From Sipunculus nudus (taxonomy: Eukaryota > Annelida > Sipuncula > Golfingiida > Sipunculidae): a DNA stretch of 64,000 nucleotides. The translations under genes and the position numbers were made by a program. Each line of letters begins with the position of its first letter. The stretch's first letter is position 1. Below the pieces are notes generated by a model. That model was not told where the DNA came from. It saw only the letters and a program-made list of their open reading frames with translations, and made no database searches. Below are positions 37,101 to 50,700 of the stretch, piece after piece. The stretch spans positions 50,843,676 to 50,907,675 of the forward strand of contig CM049311.1 in the NCBI GenBank assembly GCA_026874595.1. Direction: 5' to 3'.

Positions 37101-40100
37101 ATCACATTTCTCAAGATTGGATGAATGGATTGTTATGAGAATCAGAATAAAGTACTTTCAAGGATAGTAAGTTCTCAGATTTGATGCTGGTTTTGACACT
37201 GCCCTTCCGTGTCAAAGTGGCAGCTATTAAGGATAATTATGAATCCTAAAACATTTAAAGTACTATAATTTTCTTTCCTCAAAATTGTTATGCCTATTGT
37301 TTCAGCCAGTTCTTGGAGAAGTTCAAATGCTGGAGACCTTGAATTTCAAGGTCTAATCTGTGGAAATTCTTGATATTTATTAAACTTTTATGTTTTTGAG
37401 TACTTGCCAAACTCTAATGCCACACCTTCCATCTTTCAGAAACCCCTTAACTAATAATAGGGAGAAATGCCTGTAGATTTTGATGTCACAATGTCAAAGG
37501 TCAAGGTCATAATGTCCACTTCCTTAGATAGATTATTTATGCATTAAACAACAATTTTCAATCCTTAACCTTCCATCTTACACATATGGTAACCTACCAA
37601 TAAGAGAAGAACACTATTTTTTTTGAGGTCCCAAGGCAAAATGACAAGCCTCTGGATAGATTTGAAGTCAACCCCTTCATCCCAGTCCTTCCATCTTTCA
37701 CATCTGGCTCACCTATCAGTGGGGGAAGAACCCTATTGATTTTTTAGGCTACAAGGTCTAAGGCAAACATTTTGAAAAAGCTCATAAAAATATCCTTAAA
37801 GACAAATTCTTCTGAGTGTTGAGACCCATGGTTCCTCACTTTTGATTCCATCTTCAAATATACCAATTTTACCTGCGGATAAAATCTCCCAGAAAATCCT
37901 CCACATTGTTCAAGTTTTTACAGCTGAATTTTTGCATTCATGGTTTGAGAACAATCTGGATGAGCTGTCATTTCCATGTCATTAATTAATGCAGCCTCTT
38001 GGAAGAGATAACTAAAACAAGCCAGCCTGCATGGCCAAAACAGATTAAGAGGGCTTACTTTATTAATAAAAAATAAATTTTAACAATACATTTTAACCAC
38101 AGCTTTATAAATATATACAAGTAGGTAGGTCATAAATCATAAGGCTACATATAAGATATATTATTACTAAAATTGTGATTATTTTAGACCAAATTTGTCA
38201 GGAGGTCCATCTTATCCATTGCCATGGAAACATGGATCAAGACAGCCAATCAGCAAGTCTTATCCCAGCCAGCCTCATCCGAGGGTCATCTTCATCTCAT
38301 CACGAGTTCCTGCTGCGGAGGTAAGGATGATGCTGGATGGACGCATTTAATAAATATCTAAACTGCACACATGCCTCTTATTTAAAATCCATGTTCTTAA
38401 TATTCTTAGGTTCAGTGACAATTATAATTATAGTGTTTCTTTCTTCTTGGATATTTGTAATGAAATATTTTAACATGTTTTGCAAAAATTACTGTTTTTA
38501 TGGGCAGTTTGGGCACACAGTTGCAAGTTCTTAGTTATTATACAACCATGAGAAAATTTGCAAAATCCAGACATTAATTTTATCTGCTGTGTAAGATTAT
38601 TTAATGTCAAGAGGCAACTGCATAGTTGTAAATGGTATGCAGGAAGCCATACTTCTGTTAACAAGAGCTGTAGACTGTGAACCAGCAATGTGACTAAGAC
38701 TTGATGACATAAACAGCAGTTGACAACTGTCATTGGCATTCACATTCCATTCAGCCAAAAAGGGGGAAATTACTCCCACTAAACAGTTTTAAGCCATTTT
38801 CTTATAACAGTATTTCAGTGGATAACACCATCTTCAGAGTGATATTTCTCTGTCAAGAATAAGGCTTCCAATTGTTGCATGTATGTTTTTTTTTAAACAT
38901 TTTATAAAGCAATAACAGGTCATTTTAAAATAATGTTACTTTGAAAAAATATTTCAAAGTTAAAATCTCAGAAGGAAAGTGATAAATATCAATGGTATGC
39001 AAATTTATTGGTATTATTGTTGATTGGTTGTTTTCTTTTATAATCAATTATATGGAAGCATTTTTGCATACTTAATCAGAATCAATTATGTATGCACATC
39101 CAAAGAAGTCATTATATATCTATAAAATATTTTATTCCGTCAGAGATATAAGGAAGACGGTGCACAAACCAGTGAACAGCTTTAAAACTTTACCTTGTGC
39201 AACAAATAAGTGAAAAAAACCTGGCCATTATCTTGACCTTTCAGCATGATGTTAAAGTTGGACTGAATTTATTTGATCAGTACTTTAGGTATAATTCTAT
39301 ATAGCATGGTAATATAGATGGTATATAAAATGATCGATTATGGTAATCATTGTTTTTTTTTATTTTCCAGTCATCAAATATGATTTACAACTGCTTCCTG
39401 CCACTGATAAATATAAAATAAAAAAATGCCTGCAGATATTTGTGTGTATTGAAAGATGATGCTATATTAAATGCATATTCACTGCCAGAAATGAGATATA
39501 TCTCTTTTTTTGTTGTTGTAAAAATGACAGTTTTGTTAAAAATTTTAAAGTCTTAAGCCAATCAACAAAACTCTATTTTATTTGAGCAAATCTAATCGAC
39601 GTTATTCTGAGGAATCCAAATATGTATTCATCATTTTGGCTAAAAGCTTTTTTGTTATTCATTCATAAACTGAACCAAGCTAGTTTGACCATACTACCAG
39701 TAAGACCTATAATGTTAAACAATGTCTTACAGCAGATCAGTGGTACAGATGTAAAGAAGAGACAGACAGAAAGACTTAAGTGAGGACTGAGTTGTCTTGT
39801 GAATGGAGTGTTGTGTGTATGTGTATTTGTGTGCTGCTATCATGAGTGTTCATGCAACTTATTTGGCCTATATCACTCTTTTTTTCCTGTACCTCCTGAA
39901 TAGGCTTATAATATTATGCCAGAAAAATGTAGGTTCAAATTCATCCTTGACATGTTTACTCCCCAGAGATAAGCCACATGAGAATATCCCTGTCTGTGGG
40001 TGTGTGTGTCTTTGTGTGTGTATGTTTATCCTAGGTCAAGTTTTTGACATGACATGTATATTTTCAGGTCTTGGTGGATGCTGTAAACTTTGGTGTGATC

Positions 40101-43100
40101 CCTATTGTTTATGAATATGAAGGAACAACACTGGACTCCCTGTTGAGCCAACTGGATCTGTCCCTGCAGGGCAGAAATGCTCAGTATGTAATGACCTGTG
40201 TATAAATAAGACACTCACTAAATACTTAAAATCATACCTAAGGCAGGTGACAGTAACTTTGAAATACAATTAAAGATCAATCTTTGAAAAAAAGGACATT
40301 GTTAGTGCAGACAATGATACATCAAGTGGTATTAAAAAATGTTTATTTGTTAATTCAGTGTAGGCTAATAAAATTCTGGTTATTTTTGTCTTTTGCATTT
40401 TGTCCTTAGTTATTTCATTCATTTTCCTTGGTGTTGGCAGACTGATACAAAATCACAAGGCAATGTTAACATTAATCTGAAATTTATTCTTGAACCATTC
40501 TCCATAAAACATCAATAATCAATAAAAGCCCCCCTTTATTTTATTATTTATTTCATCATATCAACAAGTCACTATAATTGTGTTTCAGGAGTGTTGGGCT
40601 GTTTGTTCATAGTGACTTACTTGGTGAAATGCGTGTGGTTCATGGTGCTACGGTGGATTTGGAGAACCTGGATACTCCTGAATTTGTGGAATTCTTCACC
40701 ACGATAACCAACCACATCCTCCCACCAGACCAGGGAGGTCACCTTGACATATTTGTTCCACTCGCAGCGTGCGGTTAGTGATCTGTTATTGAGAATTGAC
40801 ACACCACTCGGTATCAAGTAAAATGTGTACACAAGGACAGTAACTCCATGAAAGTGGTTTGCAGTATGAAGCTCTCCAGATATGGTTTTACCTACATTCT
40901 CCTTCTTATACAGTGTTAGACATGTAAACCTTTATAACTTAAAGTGAATGCTGAGCAGGTCATGACTGGGTTTTAAAAGATATTTACTATTATTTTTCTT
41001 TTATTCTTTATTTTCTTTATTGTTTCTTTATTTCTTAGTAATAAAGGGATATGAAAACTCACATTTTCCCAATAAATTGTGGGAAGATAACCACAGTTTA
41101 ACACCATTGAACATTTTGTTAACCAGTTTTGTTTGACCTATCTGCTTTAGTAAAATACGAGGATCATTTGTGGTGCAAGTTATTTTGAAAATTTTACGTT
41201 TATATTTTTAAAAACACAAGATTACTGTTATTTGCTCTTTTAAAAGCAAATTGCAGATCATCTCACAAGTTGCTTTTGGTCTAAACATTTGGTTTGATTG
41301 AATGACTTTATCCTTTTTAATGTTTCCCTATATTTTTCTCTATCACACACACACACACACATATATAAATATATATATATATAGTATTTATTTCATACAG
41401 AGAAGGTAAAGTTTGTTAACAAGTTCAAAAGTAAACATAGGAAATAACAGTTGGTAATTAAATGTGGAATCACTCACCGTAAGTTGAATTATGAATTATG
41501 AAAAAGTCAATGAAACCTATGTTAAAAATGGCAGTGTCAGTTATTCCATAAAATTCACTAAGTCCAAGATGATGCTTCCTATAGCTTGCTTCTCATCAGA
41601 GATTTCTGGAGTCTATATACATGAGTTTTATATTTTTCACATAAATAACCTTGATTGTTCCCAGTAAACCTAGTAAAATTATGTCTCCCTCTGTTAGCTA
41701 TGAAAGAATAAATTATCAGAATTGCACATATATAATATTATTTATATTTAAATTTCCTCTCTATCTGCATGCTCAGTGGAAGAATTCCAGCAACTCACAA
41801 CACAGTATTTGTTTGTGCATTGTAAGGCAATTTCCAGACTGTACGTAAACTTCTGTTATAAGCACTAATTAATACTTCATGCTTCATTTTTCAAGTGTGG
41901 CATCCAAAGAAAGGTGTACAATATTACTTGAAGAGCTTATTAATAATTTTCAAAGATAGGTCCCTGAAATTAACAGACGTCATTGACTCTAGAAGAAGAT
42001 AACCAGCTATTTCTGTGGTACACTTAAGTCATTATAATTGTTTCTGATGAACATCCAGATATTCTGTACTTTGGACCTGTTTTAATTTATCACCAGCAAG
42101 AAATGTATGGTACTGTGGAATTTCCTGACCATTTATGTTTATCTTCATACATACAATTTTCTGTGTATTATATAGCACTCCATATCCCTCAGTGGATGTG
42201 TTACAAACACCCGGCATTTTTTGCAAACTTCCTGATGATGATGCTATTAAGAATAACATCTTCAACATATTGCAAACAACCAGTAAATATATGACCTAAA
42301 TGACAGCCAGTGCCCTTCTCATGCAAGGATTCGAATAGAACATCAATACATGTGTCAAAAAGTAAGGGCAAAATTGTACTTCCCAGTTGTATACCATTCC
42401 TAGCAGAGAAGAAATAACTATATTCACTATTCCAAGACACACAGATATTTTGTCTCTCATTCATATCAAGAAAAAAATTTCACAGAACACAAAGCAGGCA
42501 TTATACACAAACAGAGCAACTGAAATAATTTTCCAAATTTAAGCCTGTCTTTATAGTTTTCAGACATCAGAGAAGAATACCATTCATAGTGTTTGTGAGC
42601 TAGTTACAAATACAATAGTTTAGGCACACAGTGTGCTGACAGATCGATTACAAGACAGAACACATTTGACGTAATGGGGTCACGCAAGGAGAGGACCGTT
42701 CCATGGCTGATAAAAGATTGATTAAAATTAGAAGAAAGGATTGGAAAAAATGCAAGCTATCATAATTTATTCAGTAACCAGTAAGGGTACCAGTGCCCTG
42801 CTGTTGATTAATACTTCTGAAAATGAAACCTGTCTTCATGTGGTTGTGAGGACCTTGTGAGGTTTTAAAAGGGGGTTTATGGTATTTGAATGTCCAGCGG
42901 GATTTCATCTGGGACTTTGGCAAGGTCTAGGTGTGGCTTTAAATGTAAGTGCAATTTCAAAAAGAAGAAATATGGTAAACACTTTAATGTTAGGTGTCAT
43001 TTCAGTGATAGCTCAGTTCGAGCTCTATAAATTCTAACTATTTCTAATGTTATTAAAGGTAGTTTTGACTGGTAGAAATGTTTTATCGTTAATTTCAGAT

Positions 43101-46100
43101 GCTGGCCACGAGGTGCTTAAACAACTGAACATTCTAACGGGAATGCATCTCACGTGTCCAACAGGCATCACCACGGGCAACTATAATAATGGTAGGTACT
43201 TTAAGCTTCATCAAAATACGGCTTGACAATTTACATTTATCTTAACTGTCTGTCTGCGCGCAAAGAAAATTTGTATCTCAAGGCTTATTTTTAATGTACT
43301 TGTCAACGGAAACTGTATGCCTTTTAAATTATCATCATATAAGGACGTTACTTGAATGGATAATGTTACTTGCCATCACACTGAGAACCTGACCTCTCAG
43401 TATACAGTCCTGAGTTTGTATTACATAGAAATCCAGACCATGTGTACTAATTAACCTATCAGTATCCTTCATTTATACTTTGCCTACATATGTTGGTATG
43501 CAGGTATGCATGAGCATTAGAAATGGATTTTAATGATATCCAAGGAATTATATCTGAAATTATCCTCACACAGTCAACTGACACTTTTTTTTCTTACAGT
43601 GAACAGTGAATGGTTAAAGTCCCCAGAAGCCACCCCTCCGCCAGCACAGTACTTCTGTTCCAGCAAGCTCAACGTCTGGGCCAACACTGCCGACCAAGTA
43701 CAGGAGGCGGTCAAGGTCACAAGGTCACTCATCAGTAAACACTTTGACCAGTTGCATTATGAGCTGGTGGCCCAGCTGACAGGTAAAGGTTTAATACTGA
43801 CATCATTATAATAAAAAAACCACAGAGAGTGCACCATTGACCATCTTAGAAATTTTTTATTCAAAACTTTGCACATTAAAACATGATAGTTTTCATGCTG
43901 AGCTAAGGATCACAGACTATTCTGGAAACAGAATTATTAGTTAAGCTGACCTTATGGTCTCAGTAATAGAACATGGTACCTTATATTAGATGCAGTGTAA
44001 GCGTTTTCAGTTCTCTTGCATCAAGTTCAAAGCTTGCTTTACAGCTTACACCCCCAGCCTTGTGTGCATTATCTGTAGACAGCTCAGGTTGAAGTTTTTA
44101 CTTAGGTCTACATAAGTCAGCAACCACCTACCATCTTGTATTCACTATTCACATATCATTTGTATTGTGGGATATTTTAATTAAGTTTAAATATTATTAA
44201 GTTGAAAATCACCAACTAGCTGAAAGATCTTTCAGTATTGGAATGTTGTTAATACTAAGCCAAAACATGATTATACTGCTAGTCTATGGGGATATGTGCT
44301 TTACTAAAGATGTAGTGCTGCGGGCTACTCAACTTAGCTGGTGCTTAACTACCTCTATATCCTTATACATGGAAACCCTGGCTACTAAGTGACTAAATAA
44401 AGAGCCAAAGGGTGGGGTCTAGACCCCAGGCCTGCTACCTAAATCTGTGCCCCAACTCTGAACCATAAGGTCACCTATTTTATCATCTGGGCAAAAATTG
44501 GTAAGTCCACTTATAGTGTAGAGGAGTGTATCTATGTAAGGGATAGGGAATATCCTACAACAGGTCACAGCTTTTCATGGAGCAGCCAGGTCAAAGTGTT
44601 TCCATTAGGCTTATTGTACTTTAACTGGTGAAGATATAATTAAAATTATTGCACTGATTATCTGTGATAATAACAACACACAGCAATAAAGAATTTTCTC
44701 AGTGTCCTCAGGCAGTTTAGATAAAAGTGTTTAATTAATTCTTTATGAGTCAGTTATCAGTGCCTTATTATATTCATATTTTATAGATATATTGTAACGT
44801 GGTGTCAGAGATATCCCCTATCATATTGGGGTCAAGATCAAGGTGTCAGGCCACAGCAGTTTGTGAAAATGTGGTTAAAGTGTTTTATATGGCTCTCTCA
44901 CTCCTGTCTTATTTGTTAAGATAGTTTCTAGGCTGGTAATGAATGTATGTTGTGGGTTTCCATGGACCGCATATGTTAAAGTTTATCAGAGTATCTCCAT
45001 AACAGGTCTGAAAATCTTCATTAGAGGTCAGATAATCTCCAAAACAGGGCAGGTAATATCAATTACAGGTTAGATAATGTCTATTAAAGGTAAGATAATC
45101 TGTATAACAAGTCAGATAATCTCCATTCCATGTGAGACAATCTTTGTTACAGGTCAGATAATCTCCATTCCATGTGAGACAATCTTTGTTACAGGTCAGA
45201 TAATCTTTGATGCGAGTGGCCAGGCAGATATACAGGGTGTGGATGAAGTAACCGAGACTTTGCTGCAGGGTCTGCTGGCATTGTCCAACGAGCAAAATGT
45301 AAGTACAGTTAAAAACTGTCCTTGACATTCATATAACCTAACTGCTGTTATCTTATTGCAGTTCATTGACATATTCTGAAAAGTCCAAAGATTTTAACTT
45401 TACAAAAACATGTACCACCTACCAGTTAAAAGAAATAGTTTTGTTAAGGTAATAAGGCCCGTGTTCCATGTATGCTTTTCTGCGCGCTTTTCATTGTGCA
45501 GAAAAGTTGAGACAGTTCAAACAAGTTGTAGCATTTCCATGTAAGCTTTTTCATCGCGCTTGCATTCATGGCGTTGAAAAAAAAGTTGATTCCTGTTCTA
45601 CTTTTCTGCTCGCCATTTGTGCTAAGTACAGCATAATCAGTAAACAGTAAATAGTACCCAGATTCAGTGAGCAGAAAAGTGCACATTTAAAATATTTTCA
45701 GCGCGGTTTTAAACTTGTTGATTTCAAGTGCGATGAAATTTCAAAGTACATGGAAAACAGGCCTCAGAGAACCTGTCAGTGTAACATTTCTCTTCAAGTT
45801 TTGACACTTTATGATCACTCTTTTTTAAATGACCAGTAAGATAAGTATATTTAAGTGTCAGTGAAATTATAAAAAAAAAGTCTATTGGTCAAATTTATAA
45901 GATATGTCTGACACTGAAAATGTATGAATGTAGAGCTGATCTGTCTTTTTCGATGTGTACTTGTGCACATGCACATTTATAAAAATTATTACATAATGTA
46001 TCATATATTTGTCCCTCCAATTAACTGAAAAGTGCCATTATCAAACCTATATGAAAGCAGTGAATTACCATTTGTAATTCATTTTAAAATTTTATCAAGA

Positions 46101-46156
46101 TTTATTACATATTTTGTATTATTATCACCATATATTTCTGTAGATTATTTTTTTGG

Positions 46157-46188
<32 letters not shown>

Positions 46189-47650
46189 TTTTTAACATTA
46201 GTCCAGCAGATGTATGTTTTACATTTACATTACGGTACTTATATATTTTTTTGTGTGAGTTTTTCTGAATTGATTGAATACAGATGTCAGAAAAGGTTTG
46301 ATGTTGAATGTTTCAGAGTGATGAAGATACAAGTCATGTAAGACTGATGGTTTTGACCTTCTGTGAGGCTTCAGTCCTTGATGGCCTCTTATTGCCTGCT
46401 AGTCTTGTAGCTCATTCATGTTTTATTTTTGGATTTTGTTTGTTCCATCCTGTCTTCAGTTTCTCTGTCTATCTGTCTCCTCAATCTTGACTTTTTGGCC
46501 TAGTATTTTTTTTTTTAATTTGTGTCTGTCAGATTCACCATGTATCAAATTCAGAAGGCATTAACTTTTAAGGAAATTTAGCAGAGTTTTTAAAGGAACT
46601 AGAAATATTTGGTTGACATGAGGTACATGTTATAGGCATACAATCTTATCATCTATCTGGTATCATTGTTTGTGTGCTGGGATGCATGTTGTCTGAATCT
46701 TATCAATATATATATATATATACCTTCTCTCTTTTTCCACAATTATGAGTTTTTTATTGTCAAAGCTAATCATTGTGACCCTGTTTACTGTTATGATCCT
46801 GAAAGTACACAATTTTATCAATATACTTAAATCCTCTGGGTCTGTGACATATATCCCTGATTTCAATCCAACCCTGGGTTCATCCATTTCAGACAAAGTA
46901 AAAAGTCTAGGATAACAATAAAATGAAGTTTATTCTTCAAATCACTCCAAAAATCTAGTACATCCAATTACAAAACATTAGTAATGCCTCATTTATCCAC
47001 AAGTCTCCATTCTCAGTCATCCAGAAGATATATATCCACAGTTTGAAATCACAATAGAATCTTTGAAGATTATTTCCGTTAACCATCAGACTCAGATTTG
47101 AAGGAGGACAGTATTTTTCTTGCACTGTCTGTGGTCTATGTGCCCTTTCACTCTGACTAAAATATTTTGACCCTCTCAGGTCTGATAAATAGAACACACA
47201 GTTCAATCTGGCTGCTGTATGATAGACTCTACAAGTACACATGACCTCCAGGTTTATATTGCTGGAACTATGACAACAATTTAATATATTGATTGAAATG
47301 CTACTCTGATGTTCCCAGATCTGTCAAATTACATCAAACATTAACCTGCTGTGAGAGGCATGACAAGACATACAGTAACAGTTCCTATATTTCTAGAATC
47401 ATCTGACTTTTTCCAAATAAATGATGCAATGCTCCTACCAGTGCATTGATGAATAAATAACTTCTTTCAGAATATAACAAACAAATGTATAGCATTAAAC
47501 CTGTCATGGATTGTGACAATCCTATCTATATAATATAATCATAACATTCACATAATGATCATCGGGTCGCACCCCGTGAAACAGTCTGTAGTGAATTTAC
47601 TTCAGTGTTTTATATACACAATTTTATAAATTGTCAATTTTTCTTCAGTG

Positions 47651-47723
<73 letters not shown>

Positions 47724-50700
47724 TGTGTAGGATGTAACAATAATGCATTGAAGAAAGTATGCATTGAATTGCAAGTGCTCAATTAAATTTCAATTATTAA
47801 TTGGGATGGAACATCCCAAATTTCTAAAATTTGACAGAGCAGTTCACAGTGTCAAAGATCTTTATCGTATAGGTGTCCTAAATCTACTTCAAACATTCAC
47901 TGATTGACCACTCAGCTTGTCATAGAAACATAAATGATTGCAAGTACATTCCAAGCCCAAATGAATATATTTCCCTGAGAACAACATTACTCTGTGAACC
48001 TAAAATATAAGGCATTTGTGTCCATCTGTCATTTTTGAAGTTGTCCTATAATAAGCCAAAACAGAGCTTTACGGCAGACCATTTTAGGGATTGGTGTACA
48101 TCTGTACTTGTTTACTGAATAAGCAAAAATCTTCGCCTCTACCTTTAATATAATTTAACACTAGAATTCAACTTCAGGACCACAAGCAGGGCTTGGCTCA
48201 TTGCATCTCTCTTCTGCACTTCAGACATTTCCAGCGATCTCCTTCCTTTTCATATGCATTGTGTCCATCTGGTGTTTGTCTTCCCACAAAGTGTAGACAA
48301 TGACACCTGGTGGATACTAAGGGTTATTATTTTGTTCTGGTCATTTTTTGGGTTTTTTTTTCTCAAATGATGACCTAGTGGGTCATCCATCTGGTCCTCT
48401 AGTATTTTTGATAGTCTGTGGTTATCAATTAATGGAACACGGAATACATCTTTACAAATCATGACTTAGGTAAAACTGCTTCTATAGATGTTATGTTGAC
48501 CTCTTTATATACACTGGAGGTAGTGCTTAGCAGCTATATTCAATGTGAGACATTATCTGCTATATTTATATGAGAGAGATAATGTTGTCACCTACCATTT
48601 TATACCAGCAGGTACATCAGCCATATGAAATGTAGTCCAACACTCGGACTCCATTCAGTAGAGTCAATTTTGGCAAGGGTAGCATTATTTTATCCCTGTA
48701 GTTAGGCCTGCTCCTTTAAATGCAATGCTAGCTATATAGTAGTTGTGATGTGATTAAAACTCATACTTGTACTCATATAAAGAAAAAATACATGTTATAA
48801 ATTATCTTGCATTATATATCACCTAAACCAGTCAGGGCACGGTTTTAAGGTCCCAATTTTAGCATTGTTTAAATGTGTCAGTTCTTCTGTTTAAATATTA
48901 CTTTGGTGCATGCACTACATGATTTTGCCCAACATGAATCCTATGCAAATTAACAGGGGAATCAATGCAATATTCCTGAAAGCACCTTGCTGTTACATGG
49001 GGGTTGCTTCATTGCAATTGAGACCTGTGATATCACATAAAGGAAGACCTACCTTATGATATGTGGCCTTCCTAGTATCCCTTGCCAGGCTATAACCAGA
49101 ACCCCTCCTTGGGATGGTGAAGACTAATTTTATCTGACTTTCTTCAGAGTAAGAGCTGATACTTATGTTCCAACTGAGTCTACACACTATATATAAAGCC
49201 ATGAGTTTATATTTTAACCATCAGGTGAAGCCTCTGGAATTTCTCGGGAGATATCTACTGGATCATGCTGGGGAGACAGCGATGGATCCAGTCACCTTCA
49301 GTCAAACCAGAAAGGTCAGTCTTATTTCTTAAGTGATCTAAAGTTAAACAGTTAAAATATCTAAACTAAAAAGTAAAAATTGTGTGGAACTGTTCAGTGA
49401 TTTCTAGTAACCAGTGACCACTCCTACTGACCACTTGTACTGGCCACTGCTGGTCAAATGCAGGGATTATTCTAGCCCTTTATCTAAACCTTCTTCTCTG
49501 AAGATTTTGTTTAAAATTTCATTTGCCATCACCATTAAATATCCCCCTAACCTATTTAATAATTTATAAAAATAATTTCAAAACAAAGCCCCCATGCAGA
49601 GATTGAAACAAAGAATAATCTCTCTTTTGTCCACGAGTTTCAGAGTAGAAAAAATTTCTAATGAAGGTACTGCTGTACTTACAGAGGCCCACAGACACAT
49701 TGGCCCCCGCCAAAACCCTGTCAGCCAAAACCCTGTCACAACAACTTTCACTGACTGAGAAATTTGAAGAAAGTCTTCAGAACAGTGAATGTACAGAGGA
49801 AGATGCAGAGGTGGCCAGCTTCAACAGCAAGACCAAGGATAACAAAGTGAGTAATGTCATTAACAGGATGACCAAGGATAACAAGGTGAGTATAATCAGG
49901 GACAGGAAGACCAAGGATAACAAAGTGAGTAATGTCATTAACAGGATGACCAAGGATAACAAGGTGATTATAATCAGGGACAGGAAGACCAAGGATAACA
50001 AAGTGAGTAATGTCATTAACAGGATGACCAAGGATAACAAGGTGATTATAATCAGGGACAGGAAGACCAAGGATAACAAAGTGAGTAATGTCACTAACAG
50101 GATGATCAAGGATAACAAGGTGATTATAATCAGGGACAGGAAGACCCAGGATAACAAAGTGAGTAATGTCATTAACAGAATGACCAAGGATAACAAGGTG
50201 AGTAACATTAGGAACAGGAAGACCAAGGATAACAAGGTGAGTAACAACATGGACAGGAAGACCTAGGATAACAAGGTGAGTAACAACAGGGACAGGAAGA
50301 CCAAGGATAACAAAGTGAGTAACAACAGGGACAGGAAGACCAAGGATTACAAGGTGAGTAACAACAGGGACAGGAAGACCAAGGATAACAAAGTGAGTAA
50401 TGTCAGGGCAGAACAACCAGAGATAACAAAATGAGTAACACCAGGGACAGTTACACCAAGGATAACAAGGGACAGGAAGTCAAAGGATAACAAAGTGAGT
50501 TATGTGAGGGACAGGAAGACCAAGGACAAGAAAGTGAATAATGTTAGGGACAGGAAGACCAAGGATAAGAAAGTGAATAATGTTAGGGACAGGAAGACCA
50601 AGGTTAACAAAGTGCGTTATGTGAGGGACAGGAAGACTAAGGATAAAAAAATGAATAATGTTAGGGACAGGAAGACCAAGGATAACAAGGTAAGTTATAT

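Larger units (their letters stand above)
45299..49224. other. Intron 13 (3.9 kb) with MITE, microsatellites and repeat fragments
   Basis: Contains a miniature element (45455-45766), TA runs at 46157-46185 and 47652-47720, and the repeat fragment near 47555-47620. No further exon fits between exon 13 (..SNEQN) and exon 14 (VKPLEF..), which together make one continuous motif. Confidence 0.6.

Noticed and set aside
48180-48310. Minus-strand Cys-rich stretch ([11 protein letters not shown] then RWKCLKC)
   Set aside because: Suggests a zinc-finger fragment, perhaps from a retroelement, but it is interrupted by stops and too short to assign.
49748-50416. Minus-strand frames with 13-residue [13 protein letters not shown]-like repeats
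   Set aside because: Antisense shadow of array E, same cause.
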